This document shows, one piece after another, positions 1 through 8,001 of a stretch of 15,315 bases of DNA. Below the pieces are notes generated by a model. The model saw nothing but the letters and a program-made list of their open reading frames with translations, was not told where the DNA came from and searched no databases. Within the stretch, counting starts at the first letter, position 1. Each line of letters begins with the position of its first letter. The DNA comes from an uncultured Mailhella sp. (GTDB lineage: Bacteria > Desulfobacterota > Desulfovibrionia > Desulfovibrionales > Desulfovibrionaceae), in the NCBI GenBank assembly GCA_910579055.1, contig CAJTSU010000012.1:27391-42705 (forward strand). Reading direction: 5' to 3'. Made by a program: the position numbers and the translations under genes.

Positions 1-140
1 GGCACGGAGTGCGAGCGCGGCGTTTTCCGCGCAAAACGCAAGCGAGAGCGAGTATTGGCAACGCCGATCGAGCGTCATCAGGAGGTCGCGGAAGAAAGGT
101 TTCGCGGAGCGGAGCCTTTGGGCGGCAAAGCCGCACAAAG
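1..140. other. Intergenic DNA, no gene recognised
   Basis: No open frame here has a convincing start, ribosome binding site or recognisable protein. The stretch is GC-rich and repetitive, with several short GCAAGCGA/GCGGAG-type motifs. Bases 115-141 form a compound hairpin: CCTTTG (115-120) pairs with CAAAGG (136-141), enclosing GCGGC (122-126) paired with GCCGC (130-134). It runs straight into repeat copy A and may be a divergent left part of that element. Confidence 0.5.
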
Positions 141-275
141 GCGCAAGCGAGCCGGCCGTGGATACATGCCTGTGGCCCGTGTGGAACACGACCTGCCTTT
201 GCGGCAATGCATATTGCCGCCTGTGTCGGAACACAACCTACGCGCCGCGCAACGTTATTACCACGGTTCTGTGAC
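141..275 (+). repeat. Dispersed intergenic repeat, copy A
   Basis: Bases 141-220 align without gaps to 8108-8187 (copy B), with 70 of 80 bases identical and the first 31 identical. The right part, with CGCGCAACG followed by a degenerate end near 258-275, also aligns with copy B. It contains a perfect hairpin, GCGGCAAT (201-208) with ATTGCCGC (213-220), whose counterpart in copy C has a compensated base pair. The left end is unclear because similarity to the other copies fades before 141. There is no transposase; this is a non-coding, MITE- or REP-like element by inference. Confidence 0.75.
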
Positions 276-291
276 AGAGCCATGGAGTAGG

Positions 292-338
292 GGACACCGC
301 TTTGGCTGAAGCCGACCTCACAAGCAGGTGTCCTTTTT
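292..338 (+). terminator. Terminator-like hairpin with T run
   Basis: GGACACC (292-298) pairs with GGTGTCC (327-333) and is followed directly by five T residues (334-338). A small inner hairpin, GGC-TGAA-GCC, lies at 304-313. It sits just after repeat copy A and before cheW on the plus strand. It would end transcription coming from a gene left of the window, or from the repeat itself. Confidence 0.6.
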
Positions 339-387
339 GTGCGTTTTCGGGGATGCGACGGACTGGAATTTTTTTTGAAATAGGGCT

Positions 388-403
388 AAACCCCTAGGGG
401 TTT
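388..403. promoter_or_regulatory. 16-bp perfect palindrome upstream of cheW
   Basis: AAACCCCTAGGGGTTT is a perfect inverted repeat about 100 bases upstream of the cheW start. It overlaps the proposed -35 region of the cheW promoter, so it could be an operator for a dimeric regulator. No regulator family can be named from the sequence, and chance or a transcript hairpin remain possible. Confidence 0.35.
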
Positions 404-421
404 CCTGAAATACACCGATAA
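395..421 (+). promoter_or_regulatory. Possible sigma-28 (FliA-type) promoter for cheW
   Basis: TAGGGGTT (395-402), an 11-base spacer, then ACCGATAA (414-421). The known flagellar sigma-28 consensus is TAAAGTTT-N11-GCCGATAA, so the -10 matches 7 of 8, the -35 matches 5 of 8, and the spacing is exact. Placement about 80 bases before a chemotaxis gene makes functional sense. The -35 half is weak, so this is a candidate only. Confidence 0.35.
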
Positions 422-502
422 CTGTTTTCATGGACGATGCGCCGGCTCCGGGTTCCGGCGATGTAAATTCATATCTTGAAGTCAGCAGAAGGAGCGGCAC
501 GT

Positions 503-979
503 ATGGCCAACGAAAAGGACAGACGGGACGGTGATATCTACCAGTTGGTCACATTCAGTATCGGCAGTGAGGAGTTCGGTGTCGATATCCTGAAAGTTAT
601 GGAAATTATTCGCACCATGGAAATCACCAAGGTGCCGAAGGCTCCCGAATTTGTGGAAGGCGTGATCAACTTGCGCGGTACGGTTATTCCGATCATTGAT
701 CTGCGCCGCCGTTTTGGCCTTGAGCCCAAGGCAGGAGATACGAGCACCCGGATTATCGTGATTGAAATCAATGGAATGACCGTGGGCTTTGTGGTGGATT
801 CCGTATCCGAGGTGCTGCGTATTCCCGCCAACACGGTGGAGCCCGCGCCCGCAGTGGTGTCCGGCCTGGATTCCGACTATATCAGCGGGGTAGGCAAGCT
901 TGAGGATCGTTTGCTTATTCTGCTGGATCTCGACAAGCTGCTTTCCTCCGAGGATATCGAAAATCTGGCAGCAATTTAA
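503..979 (+). CDS. cheW: Chemotaxis coupling protein CheW
   Basis: CheW is the cytoplasmic adaptor that links methyl-accepting chemoreceptors to the histidine kinase CheA. The 158-residue product has the usual single-domain CheW length and the family core: an N-terminal strand (YQLVTFSIGSEEFGVDI), EIIR near residue 34, INLRG at 55-59, IPIIDLR at 62-68, and a C-terminal VGKLEDRLLILLDLDKLL segment. ATG 503 is chosen because AAGGAG lies at 489-494; an upstream in-frame start at 476 lacks such a site and would add nine unconserved residues. No other chemotaxis gene is in the window, so it appears as a monocistronic gene between a terminator-like hairpin and its own terminator. A CheV or fused receptor is excluded by length. 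The family assignment is very secure; which receptor array it serves cannot be told. Confidence 0.95.
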   Translation: MANEKDRRDGDIYQLVTFSIGSEEFGVDILKVMEIIRTMEITKVPKAPEFVEGVINLRGTVIPIIDLRRRFGLEPKAGDTSTRIIVIEINGMTVGFVVDSVSEVLRIPANTVEPAPAVVSGLDSDYISGVGKLEDRLLILLDLDKLLSSEDIENLAAI

Positions 980-1023
980 TTTCTCAGGCTCTGTTACAGC
1001 GTGGTGCAGATAATAACCTTTGG

Positions 1024-1052
1024 GCCCGCCTGGAAAAAGGGCGGGCTTTTTC
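1024..1052 (+). terminator. Rho-independent terminator of cheW
   Basis: GCCCGCC (1024-1030) pairs with GGCGGGC (1040-1046) and is followed by TTTTT. It lies 45 bases after the cheW stop. Read on the minus strand there is no T run after the stem, so it should not terminate the convergent ABC transporter gene. Confidence 0.85.
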
Positions 1053-1151
1053 TTGGTGCAGTTTCCCCTGTGAACGGCTCCGGGGCGGCGCGCGTTTGCC
1101 AAACGGCTGGCCGCGCGGCAGGGCTGGCTGGAACAACGCCTGCAATGACTC

Positions 1152-2945
1152 TTACTGCGCCTTGGCGTCCAGGGTGCGGGCAATTTTGTCCATATTCAGA
1201 CTGCGGGCCATTGCCGCGAAAATATCGTGGTATTCCCCGCCGTTGCTGAACAGGTGCCGGTGTGTGCCGTGTTCGACAATGCGGCCGTTACGCATGACGT
1301 AGATACGGTCTGCGTCGATGATCTGAGAAATGCTGTGTGAGATGATAACCACGGTGCGGTCTTTTTTGATCGCGTCCATGCCCAGTTTGATCTGTTCGGT
1401 GGCCACGGCGTCAAGGCTGGCTGTCGGCTCGTCCAGAAAAATAATGGGAGGATTCTTGAGGAACATACGGGCAAGGGCGATTTTTTGCTGTTGACCGCCG
1501 GAAAGGTTTGCCGCCGGGCTGTCATAGCCCTGGGGCAGAGTCATGATTTGTTCGTGCAAAAAGGCTCGCTGTGCGGCGTCCACCACTTCCCCCCGTGAGG
1601 CGGAAGGTTTGCCGTAGAGGATATTTTCGGCCACGGTGCCGGGGAAGATGTGATTTTTCTGAAGCACCAGGCCGATGTTGGCGCGCAAGGCGCGCGTGTC
1701 ATATTCGCGCAGGGAAACGCCATCCAGCAGAATTTCGCCAGAATCCGGCTGATAGAATTTATCCAGCAGATTGATGAGCGTACTTTTGCCCGCGCCTGAG
1801 AGTCCGACGAGCGCGGTAATACGGCCCGGTTCGATGTCCATGTCGATGCCGGACAAGGTACGGACGGTATTGGAAGGGTAGGTGAAGTTTACGCCGCGCA
1901 GCGTGAAATGGCCTTTTATGCGGGCAGGCGCGTAGTTGCCGCTTTCTTCCACCTGCGTATCAGCATGAAGCACATCGAAAAAACCTTCCGCGTAGATCAG
2001 GGCGTCATTCATCTGATCGTAGAGCAGATGCAGGCGGCGGATGGGGGCGGTGACGTTATTGAAAAGCAGCAGGTGAAACATGATTGCGCCCACGCTCATG
2101 CTCCCGGTCAGCACAAAATAGGTCGTCAGAAGAATAATGGTTACAGCGCCGATTTGCTCTATGAAGCTTTTCATGCCGTCAAAAAGGAAACTTGTTTTGC
2201 GGATGCGCATCTGGGTATTGGTCAGAGCATCCTGAAGACTGAGTTGTTTGCTTTCCTCAATATCTTCACGCAAAAAGGATTTGATCACCGGCATGGATTC
2301 CAGAATACCGAGAATGCCCTGGCTTCTGTTCTCCCGCAGGCTTTTGATCAGGCGTCGTGAACCGGCCATGCGCGCGGCCTGGGCCCTGCTCACATAATAG
2401 TAGACAGGAACGATGCAGAACGCCGTGAATCCTACATAAAAGTTGGCATGGAACATCATGGCCAACGCCACTGCGGCGCTGGCGAACATGGGCAAAATGT
2501 CGATGAAAAAATTCTGCGTCAGCCGGGTCAGGCTTTCCACTCCGCGGTCGATGCGTGTTTGCAGTTTGCCCGGCTGATTTTCGTCCACGCTGTAAAAGGC
2601 CAGACGATAGGTGAGAATGCGCTCAATAACGCCTTGTGCCAGATCGCGGGAGAGCAGGATACGCAGTTTTTCACCGAAATACTTCTGACCGAAGCCGATA
2701 AGCACGTTGACGACTTCCGTACCGACCAGAATTGCGGAAATGGTGGTCAACAAGGGCAGGCCGTCGATCAGGCTCTTGTGCGCGGCTACAAGCGAACTTA
2801 TGGAATCCACGGTGTAGCGGAGCACCCATGCGTTGACCTGGGCGGTAAAGGATGCCACACAGGTCATGCCGAGCGTCAATAGAATGAGCCGACGGTAGGA
2901 ACGGGCATAAGGACGGATATTGCGGAAAAGTTCAAACAGCGTCAT
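1152..2945 (-). CDS. ABC exporter, fused permease and ATPase
   Basis: This 597-residue protein is a half-size type I ABC exporter: a membrane domain (about residues 1-320, with hydrophobic helices near 18-35, 58-85, 148-188 and 265-300) fused to a nucleotide-binding domain. Visible motifs are Walker A GLSGAGKST (381-389), signature LSGGQQQK (481-488), Walker B IIFLDEP (501-507), D-loop SLD (510-512) and switch histidine H537. It should work as a dimer in the inner membrane, driving export with ATP. The substrate cannot be read from sequence; lipid, peptide and siderophore-type exporters share this form. The start at 2945 is chosen because GAGG lies 7-10 bases upstream and MTLFELF begins the typical N-terminal helix; the open frame continues to 3281 but the extra 112 residues look non-coding. 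No partner gene adjoins it: cheW is convergent and mfd divergent. Confidence 0.93.
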   Translation of the reverse strand: MTLFELFRNIRPYARSYRRLILLTLGMTCVASFTAQVNAWVLRYTVDSISSLVAAHKSLIDGLPLLTTISAILVGTEVVNVLIGFGQKYFGEKLRILLSRDLAQGVIERILTYRLAFYSVDENQPGKLQTRIDRGVESLTRLTQNFFIDILPMFASAAVALAMMFHANFYVGFTAFCIVPVYYYVSRAQAARMAGSRRLIKSLRENRSQGILGILESMPVIKSFLREDIEESKQLSLQDALTNTQMRIRKTSFLFDGMKSFIEQIGAVTIILLTTYFVLTGSMSVGAIMFHLLLFNNVTAPIRRLHLLYDQMNDALIYAEGFFDVLHADTQVEESGNYAPARIKGHFTLRGVNFTYPSNTVRTLSGIDMDIEPGRITALVGLSGAGKSTLINLLDKFYQPDSGEILLDGVSLREYDTRALRANIGLVLQKNHIFPGTVAENILYGKPSASRGEVVDAAQRAFLHEQIMTLPQGYDSPAANLSGGQQQKIALARMFLKNPPIIFLDEPTASLDAVATEQIKLGMDAIKKDRTVVIISHSISQIIDADRIYVMRNGRIVEHGTHRHLFSNGGEYHDIFAAMARSLNMDKIARTLDAKAQ

Positions 2946-3128
2946 GCTTTGGCCTCGATGCGGCGGAGTTGTCATGAAGGAAGACGGCACCGCCGCAAAA
3001 CATAACATGTCCGCCGCCGGGCGTATATGAGGGAAAGAAGGCTTTTCCTGTTCGGCGGTTCCTTCCCGGGGCAGTCCGGGTATTGGGAACATGAGCGCGC
3101 AGATGGTTCCTGTCTGTTCCGGCGCCCC

Positions 3129-3157
3129 TTGAAACGCGTGGGCCGGGACGCTATAAC
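3129..3157 (+). promoter_or_regulatory. Sigma-70 type promoter for mfd
   Basis: TTGAAA (3129-3134), a 17-base spacer and TATAAC (3152-3157) are close to the housekeeping consensus. The expected transcript start is near 3164, which leaves a leader of about 40 bases before ATG 3205 and argues against a TTG start at 3164. Confidence 0.6.
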
Positions 3158-3204
3158 AGGCGCTTGCCCTGCCTTTACGAGATAAACTATACGTTACCAA
3201 TATT

Positions 3205-3285
3205 ATGGATATTTCAGCTCTGCTTGCCCGGTTCAATGTGGAACATCCCCTTGTTGTCAGCCGCTGCGGCGCGTCTCGCATGTGA
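3205..3285 (+). other. Likely frameshifted N-terminus of mfd
   Basis: Starting at ATG 3205, this frame reads MDISALLARFNVEHPLVV and then SRCGASR before a TGA at 3283-3285. It resembles a natural protein N-terminus and ends exactly where the mfd frame takes over (RLACEAVRDG). The two frames would join if a CG dinucleotide were restored in the GGCGCGT stretch near 3268-3274, giving SRCGARLACEAVRDG. This could be a real two-base deletion or a sequence error. Inference only. Confidence 0.45.
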
Positions 3286-6200
3286 GGCCGTGCGCGACGG
3301 GCGGCGTGTGGCCCTGGTGGTGCGTTCCCGCGAGGAACTGGCCCTCATGCGCGGCCTGATCACTCTTTTTACGCCCGAGATGTCCGTGGGCAGGCCCGAT
3401 GCCGCGGTTCCCGGCCGGAACACCGTTACGGAGGGGCCGCTTTGGGAACGGCCGTGGATTGGTCTGCCTTCTTTCAATCATCGCTCCCTGTCCCGTGAGG
3501 GGTGGGCAAGCCGTATGGCCGCGCTCTACGCTCTGGGAAGGAGGGCAGGCCGGGGCGTAATCCTGACGGCGGATAACCTGCTGCCCTTTCTGCCTCCCAT
3601 GGACTTTTTCGAGGAACGGGAAATCGTCATTCGCAAAAATGAGGAACTCTCGCCGGAGCTGATACTGGAGCAGCTTGTCGAATGGGGCTACCAACGCGAA
3701 AGCATGGTTTCCCGCGCGGGTGACATGGCCCGGCGCGGCGATATTCTGGATGTGCTGCCCCCCGGCTACGACCGCCCGGTGCGCATTGAATTTTTTGGCG
3801 ACACTGTGGACGAGATGCGGGTATTTGATCCCAATACTCAGCGTTCCGTGGGCCAGATTGACGAGGTGACATTGCTCCCCGTCAGCCCGCTCCGGCAGGA
3901 TGGAAAGGGACGGAAGGCCATGCGCGGACGCTGGGCGGGGCTGTTTCAGCGGGGCGTGATGGGCGAGTTTGCCGAGGCATCCATGATACGGGCGCTGGAG
4001 CAGGGGGATTTGCGTCTGATGCCCGGCTGCGCCTATGAGGAAAGGTCTTGTCTGGAACAGTGGGTGGGCACGGACGCCTTGTGGCTGCTGCCCGGCGCTC
4101 GGGATTTTGAGGAGAGCCTGCGCCGCGCCGAAATCCAGTGGGGCGAAGACCTCATGAAGGACGCGGAGGAAACGCGGCTTGAACAGCCGGAACACCTGGC
4201 GCTGCGCCGCGCCGCCGATGCGGGGCGGGCGCTGGAGGCGTTGCCACGCGCCTATATGGAGCCCTTGCTTATGGGGACGGAAAACCAGGGAGAGGAACTG
4301 CCTGAGCGAAGCTACCACTCTTTCGGAGAGCTTTTCCCCGGCAGGCCTGATCCCGATCGCCCCTGGCAGCAGCTTGTCGCTGGCTTGCGCGGCTGGTTGA
4401 GAGAAAAACGGCAGGTGCTCCTGGCTTTTGCTTCCGAGCGGGGCAGGCGTAAATTTTTGAAACTGGCCGAGCAGGACGGCCTGTATCCCGTACTGCGCTA
4501 TGATCCCGCAGGGCGGGGGCTTTTCGCACTGATCGCTCCCTTTCAGCAGGGGGCGGAACTGGTGTGGGATTCCTGCCTGGTGCTGGGTGAGGATATTCTT
4601 CAGCCTCGCGCTCAGCAGGGAAGGAGTTCGGCCGCCGGTGCATTCAAGGGGCTGGACAGTTATGACGAATTGAAGCCCGGCGATCTGCTGGTTCACAGAG
4701 ATTATGGCATCGGCCGATTCGGCGGCCTGCATCGCATGAACCTGGGCGGCGTGGACAATGACTATCTGCTGCTGGAATACGCCGATGACGCCAAACTGTA
4801 TCTGCCGGTTGATCGCTTGTCCGTGGTGCAGCGTTTCAAGGCCGCAGGAGACGGCCCCGAGCCGGCTGTAGACAGGTTGGGCGGGACGTCGTGGACGAAC
4901 TGTCGGGAAAAGGCGCGCAAGGCGGTGGAAAAAATCGCCGCCGATCTGGTGGAAATGTATGCCTGGCGCAAGGTTGCCAAGGGCTTTTCCTACTCTCCGT
5001 TAGGTGAGATGTATCGGGAATTTGAGGCGTCGTTCGGGTTTGAGGAGACGCCGGATCAGGCACGCGCCATTCAGGAGGTGCTGGCCGATATGGAAAAGCC
5101 CGTGCCCATGGATCGTCTGGTGTGCGGCGATGTCGGTTTCGGCAAGACGGAAGTGGCGTTGCGCGCGGCATTCCGCGCGGCCTGCGACGGCCGTCAGGCA
5201 GCGTTGCTGTGTCCGACCACTGTGCTCGCCGAACAGCACTACCAGACCTTCCGGGCGCGTTTGGCGGGCTTTCCCGTAAACGTGGGGCTGCTGAGCCGTT
5301 TCGTGCCCCGGGCGCGCCAGCAGGAAACATTGCGTGCTGCGGAAAAGGGACAGATAGATATTCTTATCGGCACGCATCGTCTTCTTTCCCAGGATGTGGT
5401 GCTGCCTAACCTCGGTCTGCTTATTCTGGACGAAGAGCAGCGTTTTGGCGTGCGCCACAAGGAAAAGCTCAAACAGCTCAAGAAAAATGTGGACGCATTG
5501 ACGCTGACGGCCACCCCCATTCCCCGTACGCTCCAGCTTTCCATGTCCGGCATACGTGAACTTTCCGTCATTGAAACCGCTCCGGCCGAACGCAAGCCCG
5601 TGGCCTGCGCGATCATGAACCGTGACGCCGCCGCATTGCGTCAGATTATGGAACGCGAGATCGCCCGTGAAGGACAGGTGTTCTGGGTACACAACCGGGT
5701 ACAGCAAATGGAGAAGACGGTGGCTTTTGTGCGCGAGCTGGTTCCGCAGGCCCGTATCGGCATGGCCCATGGTCAGATGGGGGAAAAAGAGCTGGAAGAC
5801 GCCATGCACAGGTTCTGGCACGGCGAGCTTGATGTGCTGGTGTGCACGGCCATTGTGGAATCCGGGCTGGATTTCCCCCGGGCCAACACCCTGATTGTTG
5901 ATCAGGCTCAAATGTTCGGCCTGGGGCAGTTGTATCAGCTGCGCGGCAGAGTGGGGCGTTCGGATCGTCAGGCGTATGCCGTATTTGTCGTGCCGGATAT
6001 TGATAACATGCCGGATCTGGTACGCGAGCGCATGCGGGTGATTATGGAAATGGACTATCTTGGCGCGGGGTTCCAGGTGGCTATGGAGGATTTGCGCTTG
6101 CGCGGCGCGGGAAATATCCTTGGCGAGGCGCAGTCCGGGCATATGACCCGCGTGGGTATTGAGCTGTATCTGGAAATGCTGGAGGATGCCGTCACCCGGC

Positions 6201-6817
6201 TGAAGGGCAACGGCGAGGCCCTGCGGACGGAAACGGAAATGAATCTCGGCCTGCCCGCTCATATTCCCGATACCTATATCAGCGACGGGCGGGAGCGCCT
6301 CAAGTATTACAAAATGCTGTCTTCCGCGCCGGACGGAAACGCCCGGCAGGAAGTTGTCATGGAATTGCGCGATCGTTTCGGCCCGTTGCCGGAGGAACTG
6401 GAGACGTTTGTTTCCGTGCTGGCATTCAAAAAACAGGTCAACCTGCTCGGCATTGCCAGGGCGGATCTTTTCCCGGACAGGGTTCGCGTTACCTGGGCCG
6501 ACGGCCAGAGCAGTGTCCGGCCCGAGGCTCTGGTGCGCCTGATTACCACCCATGCGAACCGCGCCCGCCTGTTCCCCCCGGCCAGTATGGAATTGCGGCT
6601 TGATGCGTCCCTCTCTCTGTCGCGCAGAGTGGATGATGCCCGCCGGCTGCTTGCATCGCTGGCGCAAACGGGAACGCAGCCGGAGATGCAGCACACTGAC
6701 GGTAACGCGGGCGCAGAAGGGAACAGCGAACAGGCTGTGCACCGTGAAACTCCTGGGCCGCGCGCCCCGCAGCCGGGGAAAAGGAATTCTCCAAAGTATA
6801 AAAAAACGGGAACCTGA
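3236..6817 (+). CDS. mfd: Transcription-repair coupling factor Mfd
   Basis: Mfd recognises RNA polymerase stalled at a DNA lesion, displaces it with ATP-driven translocation and recruits UvrA for nucleotide excision repair. Counting from ATG 3236 the product has 1193 residues, near the usual 1150. Order: UvrB-homology region (about 1-215), RNA-polymerase-interacting domain from GDLLVHRDYGIGRF (482-495), helicase motor with Walker A GDVGFGKT (631-638), DEEQ (732-735), TATPIPRT (758-765) and QLRGRVGRSDR (901-911), then the TRCF C-terminal domain (about 1000-1145) and a basic, low-complexity tail. The start is uncertain: no strong ribosome binding site precedes 3236, 3205 or TTG 3164, and the likely original start at 3205 is out of frame (see the separate entry). 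Loss of about 30 N-terminal residues would affect only the edge of the first UvrB-like domain. The stop overlaps the next gene's ATG by one base. Confidence 0.95.
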   Translation: MWNIPLLSAAAARLACEAVRDGRRVALVVRSREELALMRGLITLFTPEMSVGRPDAAVPGRNTVTEGPLWERPWIGLPSFNHRSLSREGWASRMAALYALGRRAGRGVILTADNLLPFLPPMDFFEEREIVIRKNEELSPELILEQLVEWGYQRESMVSRAGDMARRGDILDVLPPGYDRPVRIEFFGDTVDEMRVFDPNTQRSVGQIDEVTLLPVSPLRQDGKGRKAMRGRWAGLFQRGVMGEFAEASMIRALEQGDLRLMPGCAYEERSCLEQWVGTDALWLLPGARDFEESLRRAEIQWGEDLMKDAEETRLEQPEHLALRRAADAGRALEALPRAYMEPLLMGTENQGEELPERSYHSFGELFPGRPDPDRPWQQLVAGLRGWLREKRQVLLAFASERGRRKFLKLAEQDGLYPVLRYDPAGRGLFALIAPFQQGAELVWDSCLVLGEDILQPRAQQGRSSAAGAFKGLDSYDELKPGDLLVHRDYGIGRFGGLHRMNLGGVDNDYLLLEYADDAKLYLPVDRLSVVQRFKAAGDGPEPAVDRLGGTSWTNCREKARKAVEKIAADLVEMYAWRKVAKGFSYSPLGEMYREFEASFGFEETPDQARAIQEVLADMEKPVPMDRLVCGDVGFGKTEVALRAAFRAACDGRQAALLCPTTVLAEQHYQTFRARLAGFPVNVGLLSRFVPRARQQETLRAAEKGQIDILIGTHRLLSQDVVLPNLGLLILDEEQRFGVRHKEKLKQLKKNVDALTLTATPIPRTLQLSMSGIRELSVIETAPAERKPVACAIMNRDAAALRQIMEREIAREGQVFWVHNRVQQMEKTVAFVRELVPQARIGMAHGQMGEKELEDAMHRFWHGELDVLVCTAIVESGLDFPRANTLIVDQAQMFGLGQLYQLRGRVGRSDRQAYAVFVVPDIDNMPDLVRERMRVIMEMDYLGAGFQVAMEDLRLRGAGNILGEAQSGHMTRVGIELYLEMLEDAVTRLKGNGEALRTETEMNLGLPAHIPDTYISDGRERLKYYKMLSSAPDGNARQEVVMELRDRFGPLPEELETFVSVLAFKKQVNLLGIARADLFPDRVRVTWADGQSSVRPEALVRLITTHANRARLFPPASMELRLDASLSLSRRVDDARRLLASLAQTGTQPEMQHTDGNAGAEGNSEQAVHRETPGPRAPQPGKRNSPKYKKTGT

Positions 6818-8001
6818 TGAAAAAGAACCTTTCCGCGCTGGCGCTGTTTTTGACGCTCAGCGCATATTGTTCTCCGTGTTCTTCTCTTGCGGATGATGTC
6901 GCCCCGGATAACGCCGGAAAGGGCGGTTCCGTTCCGGAATCCGGCAGAGCGGCATTATTGGAGGAGGCAAAGAGCCGGCTGCTGAGTCGTGGAGGGAAAC
7001 TCCTCAATTCTGCGCGAGGCGAGTTCCTCCGCCTTGTTGGTCTGGATGGTGCGGTGCCCGGTACCCTGGCCGAAGTGAACGGGCAGCCCATCTCTCTGCG
7101 GCAGGTGGAAGCTCTGTACGATATGCGTACTGCGGGAAGCGAAAACGCACAGGCCATTTCCCTGGACGAACTGCGTGCCGAGTATGCTTCCTGCCTCCAG
7201 ACGCTTGTGGCTCAAATTCTCGTCCATGAGGAACTGCTGCGGCGCGGCCTGACGGTGTCCGAGGCGGAAAGAATTCAGGAAGAGCGGCGCGTCAGTATGG
7301 AATACGGGGTGGAACCCGGGCCGGAATTTGACGCGCTTATCCGGGATGAAGGCATCGAGCCCGCCCTGTGGAGGGAACAGCTCCAGGCATTCCTGGAACT
7401 TGAGCTGTGGCAGAATGTGTTGGCCGCGAGCATCAGCCCTTCGCCCGAGGATGTCTCCGCCTTTGTGCGCAAGCATCCTGAATTGGCGGAAGAGCCTGCG
7501 CGTTATGTCTATCTTTCCGTCAGCGGCCCGAAAAAATCCGTAGTCGATGCGGCGCGCAGCGGGGGAAAAACCGACCCCGAAACGCTTGGCAAACAGGGAT
7601 TGACAGTGCAAAGGCTGGAAGATGTCGCAACGGATCTTCCTCCCTCGTTTGTGGCTGCTCTTGATGAGATCAAGCCGGGGCAAAGCCTTCCTGTTCAGGC
7701 CGGGGGAGAGCAATGGGGCTATACAATCCTTCTGGAAAAAGAGGACGCTCACCCCAAAAGCGCACTTGAACTCTTCGCCTATGCGCAGGAGGCTCTGCGC
7801 CGGGAGCGTCTGCCCGCCCTTTATGACGTATGGCTGGAAAAGGCGGTGGAGGGCTCGCATATCCGGATGGTTTCGCAGCTGCAACCCCGCAATGTGCCCC
7901 GCCCTGCTCCGCGCCCCGTTCCCGAGTTCGAACGCAAGGATGACCGTGAGGATGAACGCGAAGACGAAGAAGGGAACGCCTTGCTGGGGCAGGATGCGTG
8001 A
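6817..8001 (+). CDS. Periplasmic SurA-like chaperone, parvulin domain degenerate
   Basis: The 394-residue product starts with a secretion signal (MKKNLSALALFLTLSAYC, probable cleavage near residue 25, SSLA/DD), so it should act in the periplasm. Residues about 84-205 resemble the SurA N-terminal chaperone domain: AEVNGQPISLRQ, then a helical segment with LVAQILVHEELLRRG, which matches the family's 'L..lI...ll...a...gi.vs' pattern. Residues about 220-310 occupy the place of a PpiC/parvulin isomerase domain, with LGKQG and LPPSFVAALDEIKPGQ recognisable, but the domain looks worn and catalytic activity is doubtful. The tail (360-394) is proline-rich, then strongly acidic and charged. The ATG shares one base with the mfd stop (TGATG), implying coupled translation. 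A cysteine at 18 or 21 does not fit a standard lipobox. The family is fairly secure; the client proteins are unknown. Confidence 0.75.
   Translation: MKKNLSALALFLTLSAYCSPCSSLADDVAPDNAGKGGSVPESGRAALLEEAKSRLLSRGGKLLNSARGEFLRLVGLDGAVPGTLAEVNGQPISLRQVEALYDMRTAGSENAQAISLDELRAEYASCLQTLVAQILVHEELLRRGLTVSEAERIQEERRVSMEYGVEPGPEFDALIRDEGIEPALWREQLQAFLELELWQNVLAASISPSPEDVSAFVRKHPELAEEPARYVYLSVSGPKKSVVDAARSGGKTDPETLGKQGLTVQRLEDVATDLPPSFVAALDEIKPGQSLPVQAGGEQWGYTILLEKEDAHPKSALELFAYAQEALRRERLPALYDVWLEKAVEGSHIRMVSQLQPRNVPRPAPRPVPEFERKDDREDEREDEEGNALLGQDA

Noticed and set aside
482..1183. 233-residue minus frame over cheW
   Set aside because: It is antisense to cheW and runs across the cheW terminator; no domain seen.
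2946..3281. 112-residue N-terminal extension of the ABC exporter
   Set aside because: The extra sequence is not protein-like, overlaps the mfd promoter and start, and the proper start at 2945 has a ribosome binding site.
3257..4732. 491-residue open frame on the minus strand inside mfd
   Set aside because: It is a shadow of a GC-rich, strongly biased coding strand; mfd motifs are clear in the plus frame and the translation shows no domain.
5000..6742. 580-residue open frame on the minus strand inside mfd
   Set aside because: It overlaps the conserved helicase motor of mfd completely and has a His/Gln-rich, shadow-like composition.
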